Shown piece by piece: positions 43,960 to 55,060 of a stretch of DNA of 64,000 nt (position 1 is its first letter; each line of letters starts with the position of its first letter). Both the position numbers and the translations under genes were made by a program. The notes beneath the pieces were generated by a model. That model made no database searches. It saw only the letters and a program-made list of their open reading frames with translations, and was not told the DNA's origin. The DNA is from Paracentrotus lividus (lineage: Eukaryota; Echinodermata; Echinoidea; Camarodonta; Echinidae): positions 6,728,246 through 6,792,245 of the forward strand of contig CALNVZ010000649.1 of the NCBI GenBank assembly GCA_940671915.1, in the 5' to 3' direction.

Positions 43960-45133
43960 AAATACCTTTACGAAATTACTATAGTACGTTACTGTTGAAA
44001 GTTCAAAAGACATGAGATTATTAAATTGACTTTTTCTCAATGAAATCCTATTTATTTCATTTTGTAATACAGCATTGAGTATTTTAAAAAATTCCTCCAT
44101 CCCTTATATTGAAATGAATAAAAGCAATTATGATCTTAAACATTCGTTGTTTATATGTGTTTTTTGAGAAGCCAATCTGCATAAATTTGTTTCTTATAAT
44201 AAGATAAGAATTAAGAAAAATAGGAGCTTTGACATCATCAGTTAACTCATTGAATATGCTTCAGACTATGCCAAGAATTGTCTTAAAGGCGGAAAATATA
44301 TAGGCCCATATATTAAGATTTAAAAATAAATATCATTACTTTATTATATGCTATCCGATTTTGATGGAATTTTCAGTGTTGTGCTCGTTAAAGTTTACTT
44401 TACTTTTCAGAACATCCCAATTTGAGCCTAGAAAAAAAGTAGAAAACCCATATTCAAACCACGCAATCTCTCATACTGATAGAAACCAATAAATATGTTT
44501 ACATTTTACTGAAAACGGAAATCAGATCTTTCCTGCCAGAAAAAAAAACAACCGGATCTCTGAGTGTAGGCCTATCTTTATTTTGTATTAATTTGTGTGC
44601 GAGGGTGCATATAACGGATAACATAGTAAAGTAGCCACAATTCAGTATTCATTTTCAAAGTTGCATTAGAATGTCTTAGACCAAACAGAGTTCGATAATA
44701 CAGAAGGTTCGTTAGTCCGAAATGGAACAGAGTTTCCATCCGAAATGAAATAGGTAACTATAAATGAAACAGGGTATACGTTCCAAACACGAAATCAACT
44801 GAACACTTTATCCTATGCCATTACAGATTAACCTGCCTTATTTAAATTTGTTATTGTTATTAACGAACCTTTCTTCACCTTTAGACTACCCAACGTTTGG
44901 ACTAAGGAGCTGTAACCTCATAATGTATGACAACATAATATAGACACAATCACAGCTACGGCTATTTTTAGTGACGTTTAACACGACACAGCTAAACACC
45001 TATTTTTTTAAAAAAAAAGAGTGTACTAAAATGTTATTAAGTTGTTGGAAAGGTGATAAGCAGATTGCAATGTCTGATGTCTCCTTAATTAAATAAGCCA
45101 ATGTAAATATCGAACAAACAAGGAATGACAATA
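43960..45133. other. Gene-free stretch with a dispersed phrase array
   Basis: AT-rich. The GTTCGTTAATCCGAAAATG family is at 44640-44890. No gene is seen. Confidence 0.5.
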
Positions 45134-45462
45134 CACTGTAAAAAAAAAAGGTAACTCGCAAGAAAATGAGTAAACTAATGCTTTACTCCCAACGGAGTAA
45201 ACTAATGCTTTACTCCCAACGGAGTAAATTTTGTTTACTCTTAACAGAGTCAAAAGGTAACTCGCAAGAAAATGAGTAAACTAATGGTTAATGGTTTACT
45301 CCTTTCGAAGCTAGGATTAGGAATGATACATAGATGACTAAAAGTTACTCTTTTCTGAGTAACATTTAGCTCAACCGCATGAGTAAAATTTTTTACTCAA
45401 TTTCACGCGAGTTACCTTTTTGCTCAATATTGGGTAAGATTTTACTCATTTTTTTTAGAGTG
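45134..45462. mobile_element. Tc1/mariner-like MITE, CACTGTAAAAAA ends
   Basis: 329 bp flanked by TA. Subterminal AAGGTAACTCGC and GCGAGTTACCTT are inverted. The interior repeats GAGTAAACTAATGCTTTACT-like units. Confidence 0.8.
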
Positions 45463-46694
45463 TAGCGGACGTGAAAAGATTTATTGAGTAAAACTTAAAA
45501 ATTGTAGGCCTACATGTAAATGTATTGCTATTATAGTTTCGGAATTGGGCACTATATTATACGACCCCGGCATTATGTGAAATTAATGCAAGTCCTCTCC
45601 ACACCAACGCCTTGTACACTCCTATATGCCGCTGAACACAATTCGCGGGTATAAAACTCCGGTCCTATTATCTGTTATACATTCATCTTTTTTCCATTTC
45701 TTTGTTAGTCCGTCGGAGAGATTTAAATAATCACTGAACTAATTCTTTTTTTGGGAGTGTAGAAATCGAACAATGTATAGTTAGAATTGGTTCATTATCC
45801 AGGCGAAACATAGCCCAGCAATGCCGATTGTGATTTTCAGGTTTCCATAACACATGGACAAGCAGAAATCATAATCGATTCTTCTGTTTTTTATTGTATG
45901 AAAATTGGAAGCTTTTTATTGTGGTGGGGGGGGGGGGGGGGGGAGGGGTTGAAATATAAAATCCCATTGAAATAATTATGATCATGAATAATCTCTTCTT
46001 GACATCGTGCATATTAGTACAAAGTTGCCCGTAGTATGCGATCCGACGACATTGCAAATTGTTTTTAATACTCAACTTTATGTTTTAGCATAAAATAGCT
46101 CGTAAATGTTTATTGTATAACTCATTACGTTGTGTTTAGAAGAGTATATCAATATTAGTTAACAGAAGATATCAAAAATAATTTATGTCTAAACAACATG
46201 GTCAAAATCACATCATGAAGTGTAACTTTATATTTTCCCAACTTATGAGCAAAAGTATACATATATATGACAATATACTGTATAATATGTTCAAACTTAC
46301 CGTTTTGAATATTTCTGTTGAGTTGCTTTTGTTCAGATCTTGAAAATGTTCTTATTTTGTAATCAATCTGTCAGAGAATGAGACAAAATCAGTAAACTGA
46401 TCCATGCAAATCCTAGGGAACAAACCACGTACATGACGTAGTAACAGCAACTTTGACAAAGTAATTTACTTGGTATCGAGCAAAGGTCTGCAAAGTTATG
46501 TAGGCCTATTCCAACGGGGCGATATAACAAAGTCACTTGACAAAAGTCGAAAAGTCCCTCATCATACAAACATTACTATTTTTAGAATCATACGTAATGG
46601 TGTGCCAATGTGGGCGTATATGTATTCAGTGATTTTTTTTTTTCTCTCTCTCAAAATTAATGGTATATATCAAACTGGACCTTTGATCGGTCGA
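45463..46694. other. Gene-free AT-rich stretch
   Basis: Contains an 18-G run (45926-45943). No gene or TIR element is seen. Confidence 0.45.
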
Positions 46695-47222
46695 TTGTAG
46701 GCCTTTGTTACAACCGGTAATGTCGCAGCGACGCATAATGTCCCACCAATGCATTACTTACGTCTGGGACCAACCTATGTCGTCACCATCCGAAAGACGT
46801 GACTGGGAATCGAACCTTGGTCCCGGTTCATTATCCGTTTGTAGGTATATTTCATTAGCGGACGCACCGACGCCATGCAATGAAAGTATCGGGCCCATGC
46901 GTAAACATAATAGAGCCGCTTTTGTCCTCAGACAATTGGGCCAGAGAAATGATTCAATTCGGATATCTTGAATCCGCGCCTGTATTTAGAGAAAATAACT
47001 AAATTCATTTGAATTGATTGTAAAATCAATTCGGCTGAAGGCAAATTTCTATGATTTGGACTTGATAAACTATTTTGTATCTTGTATCTGAAAAAGAAAA
47101 TCCTACACACTGATGCGGATCGGACTACTGAGGTTAGAATCTCAAGCAGTATTTCGTGGTGACGTCAAAGGTTGTCCCAGACGTAAAAAAAGCGTTGATG
47201 TGACATTACCGGTTGTAACAAG
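46695..47222. mobile_element. Second box-B-bearing TIR element
   Basis: Inverted arms: left about 46695-46830 (TTACAACCGGTAATGTCGC), right about 47110-47222 (ACATTACCGGTTGTAAC). Same family as 39165-40262. The right arm abuts a truncated TGCGGCGGTCACA MITE. Confidence 0.65.
46850..46985. repeat. Direct repeat, first copy (second at 47469-47604)
   Basis: Both copies share GCGTAAACATAATAGAGCCG and TTCGGATATCTTGAATCCGC. They are in the same orientation about 620 bp apart, bracketing the right arm of 46695-47222 and the MITE remnant. Confidence 0.8.
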
Positions 47223-47458
47223 CCGTACCTTCGACGTGCAACTCCCTACGACGGATTTCGTACAAAATTCGTTTAGCAGAGGTACCTTGCAGGTACAATG
47301 CATGTACGACGTGCAGGAAGTTTTTACAATAACCTTACTACAGAAACGCAGGATTCGCAGAAGTTGACCCAGGACCTGTGCGTGCATTGCACATGCAACG
47401 CAGCAGGCTACGTTGATGGCACGTGCCCCGTAGCCTACGACAAGTTTTGACCGCCGCA
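47223..47458. mobile_element. TGCGGCGGTCACA MITE, left end missing
   Basis: Ends TTTTGACCGCCGCA at 47458. The left 18 bp are replaced by the arm of the neighbouring element; the body matches from CCGTACCTTCGACGTGCAA. Confidence 0.85.
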
Positions 47459-47604
47459 TTGGATAAATCAGTAGCGGACGCAGCCTGACGTCACACAATA
47501 AAAGTATCGGGCCAATGCGTAAACATAATAGAGCCGCTATTATCCCCAGACAATTGGACCGAGAAATATATTTAATTCGGATATCTTGAATCCGCGCCTG
47601 TAAA

Positions 47605-48146
47605 TGATGTGTAATGACATATGCCAAAACAAGAAAGGTATAGGCCTACCTTGAAAATACCACAGCTATTGTAATGATTGTTAGTATTTTCCTTTTCTAC
47701 TCTTTCCCTCCTCGTGCATCAGGTGATGTTGTTCCGGTGGGAACTTGTTATTGCATTAATTTCTTTGAAAAGGACTTGTCACAGTATTGCCAATGATGCA
47801 TGCATGAATTTGTAAACGTAACGTTTTTTCCCCGAGGTATATTAGCTGGAACATGCCACTGGGATCAAACGCCAATACAGATTTGCCTGCTTTAGACCTG
47901 GTATAGAAAAAGGATATTTAATAATTATTATTGTATTTGAATAAGTGGAAGTTAAAAAAAATCATTAAAAATCCATAATGTCATACATGTATGCGTTTTT
48001 TAGGCACTTTTAAAACCATCATAGACCCATAAAAATGAGGAAAATTTTCTTCTACACAGATAAACACACATAATCTGTGTACATGCATTTTGCAGGTTGT
48101 TCTTTGCTTTTAGCGTTCCTAAATATTCTTAATTTAGTGTAAGAGG

Positions 48147-48223
<77 letters not shown>

Positions 48224-49563
48224 CAAAGGCATGATCCCAATGCGGAATAACTAACCAAATGAAGTCTTGTCGGCACTACGTGCTACCTTTAAAAGACAAC
48301 TGAGAGCCTTTACTTTGGAGTAGAGGGCTAATCTACCAAGTAAGTACCAAGTATAAAACAAACCCACCACCCGCCTTGCCATGTATCAGGCGGGATCCAG
48401 GGGGCGCGAAACGGACCCGCCCCCCCCGCCCCCCCACTCCAGCCCCCGGCCCCAAAAAAAAGCAGGGGGAAAATGAACAACGCGGCCCATTACCAGTGAA
48501 CCTTACCCCTATAGCCGATGTCTTGATAACCTTTTTTTGAAGGGCCGAACCCCCCCCTTCCCCTCCCGTTTATCGCACGGCCAGCGTGACGTGAAAAAAA
48601 TTGATGTCTTTTTGCTCGACGGTGAATGGTAACATTTTTTGGGTATTCCAAAATCTGAAATTCAAATTTTGACAGTGAAATACATGGACATTGTTATCAT
48701 TTTCTCTAGTAGAAATATCATATCATACGTATTATATCTATTTGATACTGCCTGAAGAGTGACGACAATATCGTCTTATTATCTTCTCTTTTTTTTATAA
48801 TAAGGAAAGTTGTCCTTTTGTGTAGGCCTATTTCTTCGTTGTTTATGGTGCATTTCAAATACTCGAAATCTCCCATCAGAATACCAGAGGACCGTTGTTG
48901 TTGTTGTTTTTTTATCCATTATACTGATCTTTGGGCACCACCCCCCCCCCTCCACTACAAGTTACCTAAAAAGTACAAAGGAGAACATTAAATCTACGAG
49001 CGACTTTCCTTTGTGACATTATATCGTGAGAATAAAAACAGAACACTAATATCAGACCAGCAATTGAATTTCCATTCAAAAGAAATGAATAAATAAAAGA
49101 AAAAGAGAGAGAGAGAGAGAAAATAAGGAATTGTTCAAAGTGAGGCCATTCAAACTTTTGTTTTTGTTTCTATTTTTGTGTAGATATTTAGGGTGGAACT
49201 AATCGATTTATCACTTACTCAAGGTGAAGTTTTACTTTCTCCCTTCTATAAACATCAATGACAGCAATGAATAAAATTATTTCCTTGTTAAATTTCTATT
49301 TATTGCTTTATTGCTACAGCCATTCTCATGCTTTCTCTCTATATAATATCAACTTTAAAAAAAAAATTGATTTGAATTCCTGACGGACTGTTATCTCAAA
49401 ATATGTCAACATCAAAATGGTCCGTGATCAATTGGGGATATTTATTCGTGATTAGATTTTATAGAACCACTACTAAAAGATAAATATTAATTATTAGGGA
49501 AAAGTCAACATTGTTCTGTATTGATTCAGAGACAACATCCTGGTTGGCAACATGGCATAAGAG
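47605..49563. other. Gene-free stretch with simple repeats
   Basis: (TA)n at about 48151-48220, C runs at 48420-48440 and near 48945, GA repeat at 49103-49120. No gene is seen. Confidence 0.5.
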
Positions 49564-49712
49564 TGGCGGATCCAGGAGGAGCAAATAGAGGGGGGGGGTG
49601 TCTAGGACCGATAGGGGGCACCGAAAAATATTCCGAGTTTAACATATGACAGTCAGTGAGGGATTTTCAAATTAAAGGGGCTCGTCCCCTGCGCCCCCGA
49701 CAGGATCCGCCA
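49564..49712. repeat. GGATCC-family short repeat
   Basis: Best-preserved ends: GGCGGATCCAGG at the left and CAGGATCCGCC at the right. About 149 bp. Confidence 0.8.
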
Positions 49713-49774
49713 TTTGACAATGAATTCTAGGCACCCAAAAGCATGCAGCCTAGTCATGAAAAGCGATGAGAAGG

Positions 49775-50250
49775 TGGGATTGAATAACGGGAAGAGGGAG
49801 CAGACAAAAAGGTACAAGAATAAGGAAGCCGACTCGGGAGAACTCGAAAAAAAAAAAAGAAGGAAAAAGACGAATATCTTAGACAGAAAAGAAAAAGTAA
49901 TTGGGAGAAGAATAAGGGGAGGTGGAGGAGAAGGAGAAGGAAACGAAGGAAAAGAATGAGGAGAGGAGGAGGGGAGGAATGAGAAGAAGGGGAGAAGAAT
50001 AAGAAAAAAGAAAAGAAGAAGAAAAGGAATATGAGCATGATAAGTAGTAGAAGAAGAAGGAGAATCAAACAAAACAAAAAACGACGATGACGACGAGAAT
50101 ATGAAAGAGGATGGAGATGAAGATTAAAAATAAATAAATAAATAAATACTTATTGTGACTGTCCATTAGACAAGTAAAACGAATAAAAAAAGAAGAATAA
50201 AGTAACCAACAAGCAAATGAAAAATCCAATCATCAAAAATAATTCCTATT
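49775..50250. repeat. Purine-rich tract
   Basis: About 450 bp of mainly A and G on the plus strand. Minus-strand leucine/phenylalanine/serine-rich frames over it are low-complexity artefacts. Confidence 0.85.
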
Positions 50251-50399
50251 TTTTTTTAATTTTACGAGATATTACAAGTTGGAAATTATTTCTGTAACCA
50301 GAGGAAGGGTCTACCACAGGGGCAGATCTGAAGGAAGCCCCAAAAACGAAAATATAGAAAAAGTGTATTGAAGGGAAAGATCGATTGATGTTCAAAAGG

Positions 50400-50559
50400 T
50401 AATTTTCTCGTGGCGGCGACCGACCGATTTACAGCCCTCTCGGACACCGCTGGAAATTTGGAATCGTCCAGCGACTACATGGTGAAGAATCAAACAGGTC
50501 ATGAGGGAGGCCTGGAGGGGGGGGGGGGCTCAAAATGGGATATTTAGATTTTGGTCACT

Positions 50560-50592
<33 letters not shown>

Positions 50593-51451
50593 GTCCTAAA
50601 TAATTGCTCATCGGCTTTCGTTCGATCAGGTCGGTGTCCACCATGTCACTTCCCGGGCATCGAGCGTATTTTGGGCAGCGCGTAACCTAATGCTGCAGTC
50701 ACACAGACACTTACGTATAGATACGTTTGTGTTGTTTTAATCTTATTTCATCTTCTATTCTATCATTTCTTATGTTCTTTGTTTTACTGGATGGACGAAA
50801 TAATCAATTTTTCACTGCTGAATATGACGGGTGGGCATCCGTGGGGATCCGCAGAAAAGAAAATAATTTTTGGACGCAACCGGACGTAACTCAACGTAAG
50901 TGTCTGTGTGACTGTAGCATAATGTGCAGAAATAAATTCCCTTATCTTGTCTCTCAATATTAATATTAGAAGGTAATCATCCAGACTATTTACTTTGTTC
51001 AACAGAATTCAAAGTTCAGGTTTAGCCTAAATCAATGATCCGGTTCTTCTTCCTTTTGTTTCTCTTCAGCATAATCAATTATAGAAATAGTACAGTTCAG
51101 GTTTCCAAGCATGGTTGTTTCCAAGGTAATGCAATACCTGATAAAAATTCATAGGGACTGGATTTGAGAGGGTTCAATTTCCATCATTTGACGTTTGAAA
51201 TGTGTTCATGATATACGGCAAGAGAAAAGAGACGAAATGACGAGGAGAAACAGTCGAGAAAATAACATTCATTTGCATCTTTAAAGGCTATCAAGTACTC
51301 TGAGCCTGCAAACACGACGGGCAGGACTGGGGTTCCTCCCACTGTCAATGTAGGCCTACTACTCACTGTGACGCCATTTATAAATTCATATATTGGGCTG
51401 TATCACAAGTCATGACTGAATCTTTTGATTTCCAACAGCAAGTTTTTAGCA
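50400..51451 (+). promoter_or_regulatory. Conserved 5' region of KCTD-like gene 4
   Basis: Shares ACACCGCTGGAA.TTTGG and GGGCATC.AGCGTATTTT with the upstream blocks of genes 1 and 3, and AAAGGCTATCAAGTACT nearer the gene. Ends in TTTGATTTCCAACAG, a likely 3' splice site at 51438/51439. A MITE (50691-50919) and a T run (about 50561-50589) interrupt it. Confidence 0.5.
50691..50919. mobile_element. PIF/Harbinger-like MITE, TGCTGCAGTCACACAG ends
   Basis: 229 bp with inverted ends TGCTGCAGTCACACAGACAC and GTGTCTGTGTGACTGTAGCA. Perfect TAA duplication (50688-50690, 50920-50922). Lies upstream of KCTD-like gene 4. Confidence 0.9.
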
Positions 51452-52399
51452 ATGATGGATACTTCCAGTGATTCTGGAATTGTTGGTCTGAATGTTGGTG
51501 GGAAGATCTACAAGACATCTCGTGCCACCCTGACACGTTACCCAGACAGCTTCTTTTCTGGTTTGTTAGAAGGTAGCGTCCCGTCTGCCAAAGATGATCA
51601 AGGCAATTATTTCATCGATCGAGATGGGGAGATATTTCGCCATGTCCTTAATTTCTTGAGATACGGGAAAGTGGTATTACCGGAGGAGTTTATCGAGTTT
51701 GGTTTGCTCGAGCGCGAAGCTGATTTCTACTTGCTCGATGAACTCAAAGTGGCTCTAACCAAACATGAGACTATTGGTATAGTTGACGAGAGCGGGAAAA
51801 CGCACAAGATGAGCCGAGAATCGTTACTGAGAGAGCAAGATTCCTTGTTTGCCAAGATGGTGGTTAACGAAGAGACTACACCTCTAAGAGTTTCCCAAGG
51901 AAACTTTGTGATAACCAATACCGGTCCGAAATCGCTTCAATTTCAACGCATTCTTCAGTTTCTTAAACTTGGTGGTCTTTTCAGCGATCTAGAAAAGGAA
52001 GAAGTGACATATCTTAAACAGAAGGCAAAACAATTTGGTCTCGTAGTTCTTTCAGATCAGATCGGTTGGATGCGCCCATCGTTCTATAAACATGATAAAC
52101 GTAGGAAAGCAATTATATATTTCTGGCTAAACGGTCCAAGTGTACTGTACGTGTATGAGCAGGAGCAGTCCGTTGGAAATTACAGAAGAGAAGAGATGTG
52201 TCATGTATATATGCATAACATAGTTTTAAGTCACCACATCGTTGCTGGACTGGTCGATGTACAGAAAATCCCCCATGATGCATCTCAGGTTGATATAGAA
52301 GATTATGTTACAACGTATTTTTCCCAGCGTTTGATAATGCCCCGAACCTCTCGTAGGGCAGTTACTTCATATTGTACCAAAACAGAAATGTACCCTTAA
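51452..52399 (+). CDS. KCTD-like protein with tandem T1 domains (gene 4)
   Basis: 315 residues from the first of two adjacent ATGs (MMDTSSDSG). First T1 domain about 10-102: GLNVGGKIYKTSRATLTRYP, YFIDRDGEIFRHVLNFLR, LLEREADFYLLDEL. Second, diverged T1-like repeat about 108-205 (GKTHKMSRESL, NFVITNT..FQRILQFLKLGG, YLKQKAKQFGL). C-terminal block retains VAGLVDVQKIPHDA and VTSYCTKTEMYP. The middle of the second repeat and the start of the C-terminal block differ most from genes 1-3. The likely acceptor at 51438/51439 supports the downstream ATG rather than an in-frame ATG at 51425. AATAAA at 52595. It lies outside the recent duplicons, so it is an older paralogue. The frame is intact. Confidence 0.88.
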   Translation: MMDTSSDSGIVGLNVGGKIYKTSRATLTRYPDSFFSGLLEGSVPSAKDDQGNYFIDRDGEIFRHVLNFLRYGKVVLPEEFIEFGLLEREADFYLLDELKVALTKHETIGIVDESGKTHKMSRESLLREQDSLFAKMVVNEETTPLRVSQGNFVITNTGPKSLQFQRILQFLKLGGLFSDLEKEEVTYLKQKAKQFGLVVLSDQIGWMRPSFYKHDKRRKAIIYFWLNGPSVLYVYEQEQSVGNYRREEMCHVYMHNIVLSHHIVAGLVDVQKIPHDASQVDIEDYVTTYFSQRLIMPRTSRRAVTSYCTKTEMYP

Positions 52400-52459
52400 T
52401 GAAACATATCAGAGCATCTAGAACATTGTCTCTATTAATTGGGTGTTCGTAATTTATAT

Positions 52460-52620
52460 TCATTTATCTATTTATTTATTTATTCAAACATATTTAAACA
52501 GGATAACAAGATCAGATTGAACAAAGTAAAGATTGATTTACAATTGGTCCTGGTAATTAAAAAAAACATCAATACGGTAGCATGAAATTAAATCAATAAA
52601 AACGAACGTTGAAAAGTGCA
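52460..52620 (-). mobile_element. Possible LINE or SINE 3' tail
   Basis: On the minus strand the sequence ends in AATAAATAAATAAATAGATA, a typical retroposon tail. The preceding 100 bp resembles no coding end. The gene 4 polyadenylation signal falls within this area, so the boundary is uncertain. Confidence 0.3.
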
Positions 52621-53020
52621 TTTGGTATATCATAACAACTTTTGCAAGGATGATTTACAAAAATATTTACGTCATTGTTTATTAATAGATAGATTAATTT
52701 ATTGATGAGAAGAAGTCATAATAACAAAATTATATTGGGGATATTATTCCGGTACAGACATAATAGGCATATGATATAGATGCAAATGAATAGAGCGTAT
52801 TATTAAAGTTATTTGATGGGCCTCTGAGATAAACAAATATTTCTTTTTTTAATTCTTCTGGACGATGTATTAAACAGAACGGATAATCGAATTACGTGAC
52901 TTAATATTATGAAGAAAATAGGGACAATCATTTTACCATGATAATACTAATAATCTCTATGTACATCGCTATACATGACATGCGTAATGATAACTTACCA
53001 CATAATTGTAATGTTATACA

Positions 53021-53515
53021 GTACAGATATTATACGAGACAAAAAGCAGATGGACAATTACATCCTGCAAAACTTATAAGACTTCGCAAGGCCAATTTTC
53101 TCTTTCCTTCTTAGGCAGTATTTCTGGGAATAATGTACCAGCTGATATCAAGCTAAAGCCATCCAGAATATCATTTAAGAACTCTTTAAAAATGTATATA
53201 CTAACAGTAACAATTTGTTACTTTTTGTATAATTTAATGTCATTTAAACTTCATGTATAGTTTACATTATTTACATATACGTAGTGTATATAACTTTTTA
53301 CCAAACTCTATATCAGTTAGTATTTGTATAGTCTTATGTTTAAAAACATTATACTCTGTATATAAATAATGAAGAGGGGCCACGCTCATCTAGCACATAT
53401 GCTATTTTCTGGTCCCATTTACCACTTGTAATGTTTCAATTCTATGTATGTCATGTCATGAAATGTTATCATTGGTAAATAAATAAATCAAATCAAATAA
53501 ACGAAATCAAATCAA
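53021..53515 (+). mobile_element. 5'-truncated LINE 3' end
   Basis: Encodes RYYTRQKADGQLHPAKLIRL and then, in another frame, SGNNVPADIKLKPSRISFKN, the WNxLPxxIK..SxxxFKxxLKxYL ending of non-LTR ORF2 proteins with a frameshift between the parts. The 3' UTR ends in TAAATAAATAAATCAAATCA-type repeats. Reverse transcriptase core is absent. Confidence 0.75.
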
Positions 53516-54033
53516 ACCTGTCTGTTAGAAATAAGTCTATTGGTGTAATTGTGAGTTTTATCGACTAAAAAGCAGCTCAGTGACAAAACTGTGTCTGTCA
53601 TTTAAACCGACATTAATGAAATATCATAAAACCTTTCCTGACGTCTCGTTTTACAGGGATCGGTGATTATGAAATTTATTTTGGGGCAGAAAGAAGAGGC
53701 ATGAAAACAAGAATTATCCAGATTTCGTGATATTATGTCGCTTGCATCCTTTTGTCAGAGCAGGGAGTTAACGCCTTATAGATCTTATCTGACGATGTGC
53801 TGAATGTTTTCCTCTTTATTCATTTTTAGAGAAGATTCTAAATACATAAATAGGCCCCTATAAAGGGTTCACTTTACAGATAGCTAGACGTAGAATATTG
53901 TTTCCTACTTCTGTTTGAATTTTTTTTGTACCTTTATTTGAAAATTATAATGTATTTCTGTACTATACTCGAAATTTGTATATTATGACGCAACTGTATT
54001 TCCTATATTGTCAATAAGAAGTGATTTTTGAGT

Positions 54034-54034
<1 letters not shown>

Positions 54035-54084
<50 letters not shown>
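54035..54084. repeat. Poly-T tract (50 T)
   Basis: Uninterrupted T run immediately upstream of a long palindrome. Confidence 0.95.
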
Positions 54085-54085
<1 letters not shown>

Positions 54086-54126
54086 GTTGTTGTTGATAAT
54101 TTGTCATACAATTCAAGTGATAGTAT

Positions 54127-54296
54127 ACAAATATACAATGACAATCGAGGATCTGGTTAAAACTATTCGCATCGAAGGAACATCACATAGTACTATTCTC
54201 TCGAGGGCCATCGGCCCGAGAGAGAATAGTACTATGTGATGTTCCTGAGTGCGAATAGTTTTAACCTGTTCTGAGAATGAGTCATTGTATATTTGT
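54127..54296. repeat. 170-bp long palindrome
   Basis: Outer arms ACAAATATACAATGAC and GTCATTGTATATTTGT, inner arms starting GGTTAAAACTATTCGC and ending GCGAATAGTTTTAACC, centre GGGCCATCGGCCC. Probably a palindromic MITE or foldback element; a hairpin RNA is possible. Confidence 0.85.
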
Positions 54297-54299
54297 TTT

Positions 54300-55057
54300 A
54301 TATCCCTTCCACTATAATACCATTCCTTTTAATTTTTTTAATGAACAAAATTATATAGTCTATGCTTACCTTTCTTCGATCGTAGAGAAGTTGAGAAAAT
54401 ACTTGTCTTGCCTAATCGATCGTCTGTTATGTAAGCGCACCTGGTCAGTGCAGCTCGCCGAAAGTTTCCCGTGGCATGCAGTGGAGAATTCAGGTAAAAG
54501 CATGCAGCAGAGTAGCACCGCTCGCGTTGCGTTGCGCAACTCGTGAATAGGGTGGGGGGGGGGGGTCGGAAAAACGTATAGTCCAGTTTTTCCCTAGGGA
54601 AAAAATGTACTATGCGTGACGTCATGAAGAAAAACGAACTATTTCTTGAGAAACGTTTTTTTTAGTTAAACTATTCTTTTTCTCCTTGTGTACACTCTCA
54701 ATGCAAACAATCTTAGATAAGGGATATAATAATTAATAAACTAAATCTGAATCTGAAAATTATTGATAAAACACAATCGATAACCTTTGATTGAACTAAA
54801 TTTGGACAGAGTGGATTTGTGTATCATACAGTGATCGTTTTATTGATTATTACCCTTATAAGACATCTGAACCGGGCTATTGCAAATTCATACCGACCGC
54901 AGTTTTGATATGATATCGATATATGAAGCGATCATGGGGTATATTGGCCATATTGACCGGAATAAAAAAAATCCCATTGAAAAAACACGCATTGACGTAA
55001 GGCTGCCTTTTTACAATGTTGACCGGCTGGTCGGGGGTCCTACACGTACTAGTAATT
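54300..55057. other. Gene-free AT-rich stretch
   Basis: Small imperfect inverted repeats, a G run near 54552-54561. No gene is seen. Confidence 0.45.
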
Positions 55058-55060
55058 TAA

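Noticed and set aside
46850-47604. Direct repeats as a pair of LTRs
   Set aside because: The interior is only a TIR arm and a MITE, with no primer-binding or coding features.
47142-47627. 161-codon minus-strand frame
   Set aside because: It runs through a MITE, a TIR arm and a direct repeat, and similar peptide text appears at the other MITE copies.
49653-50077. Leucine/phenylalanine-rich minus-strand frames
   Set aside because: Low-complexity translation of a purine tract.
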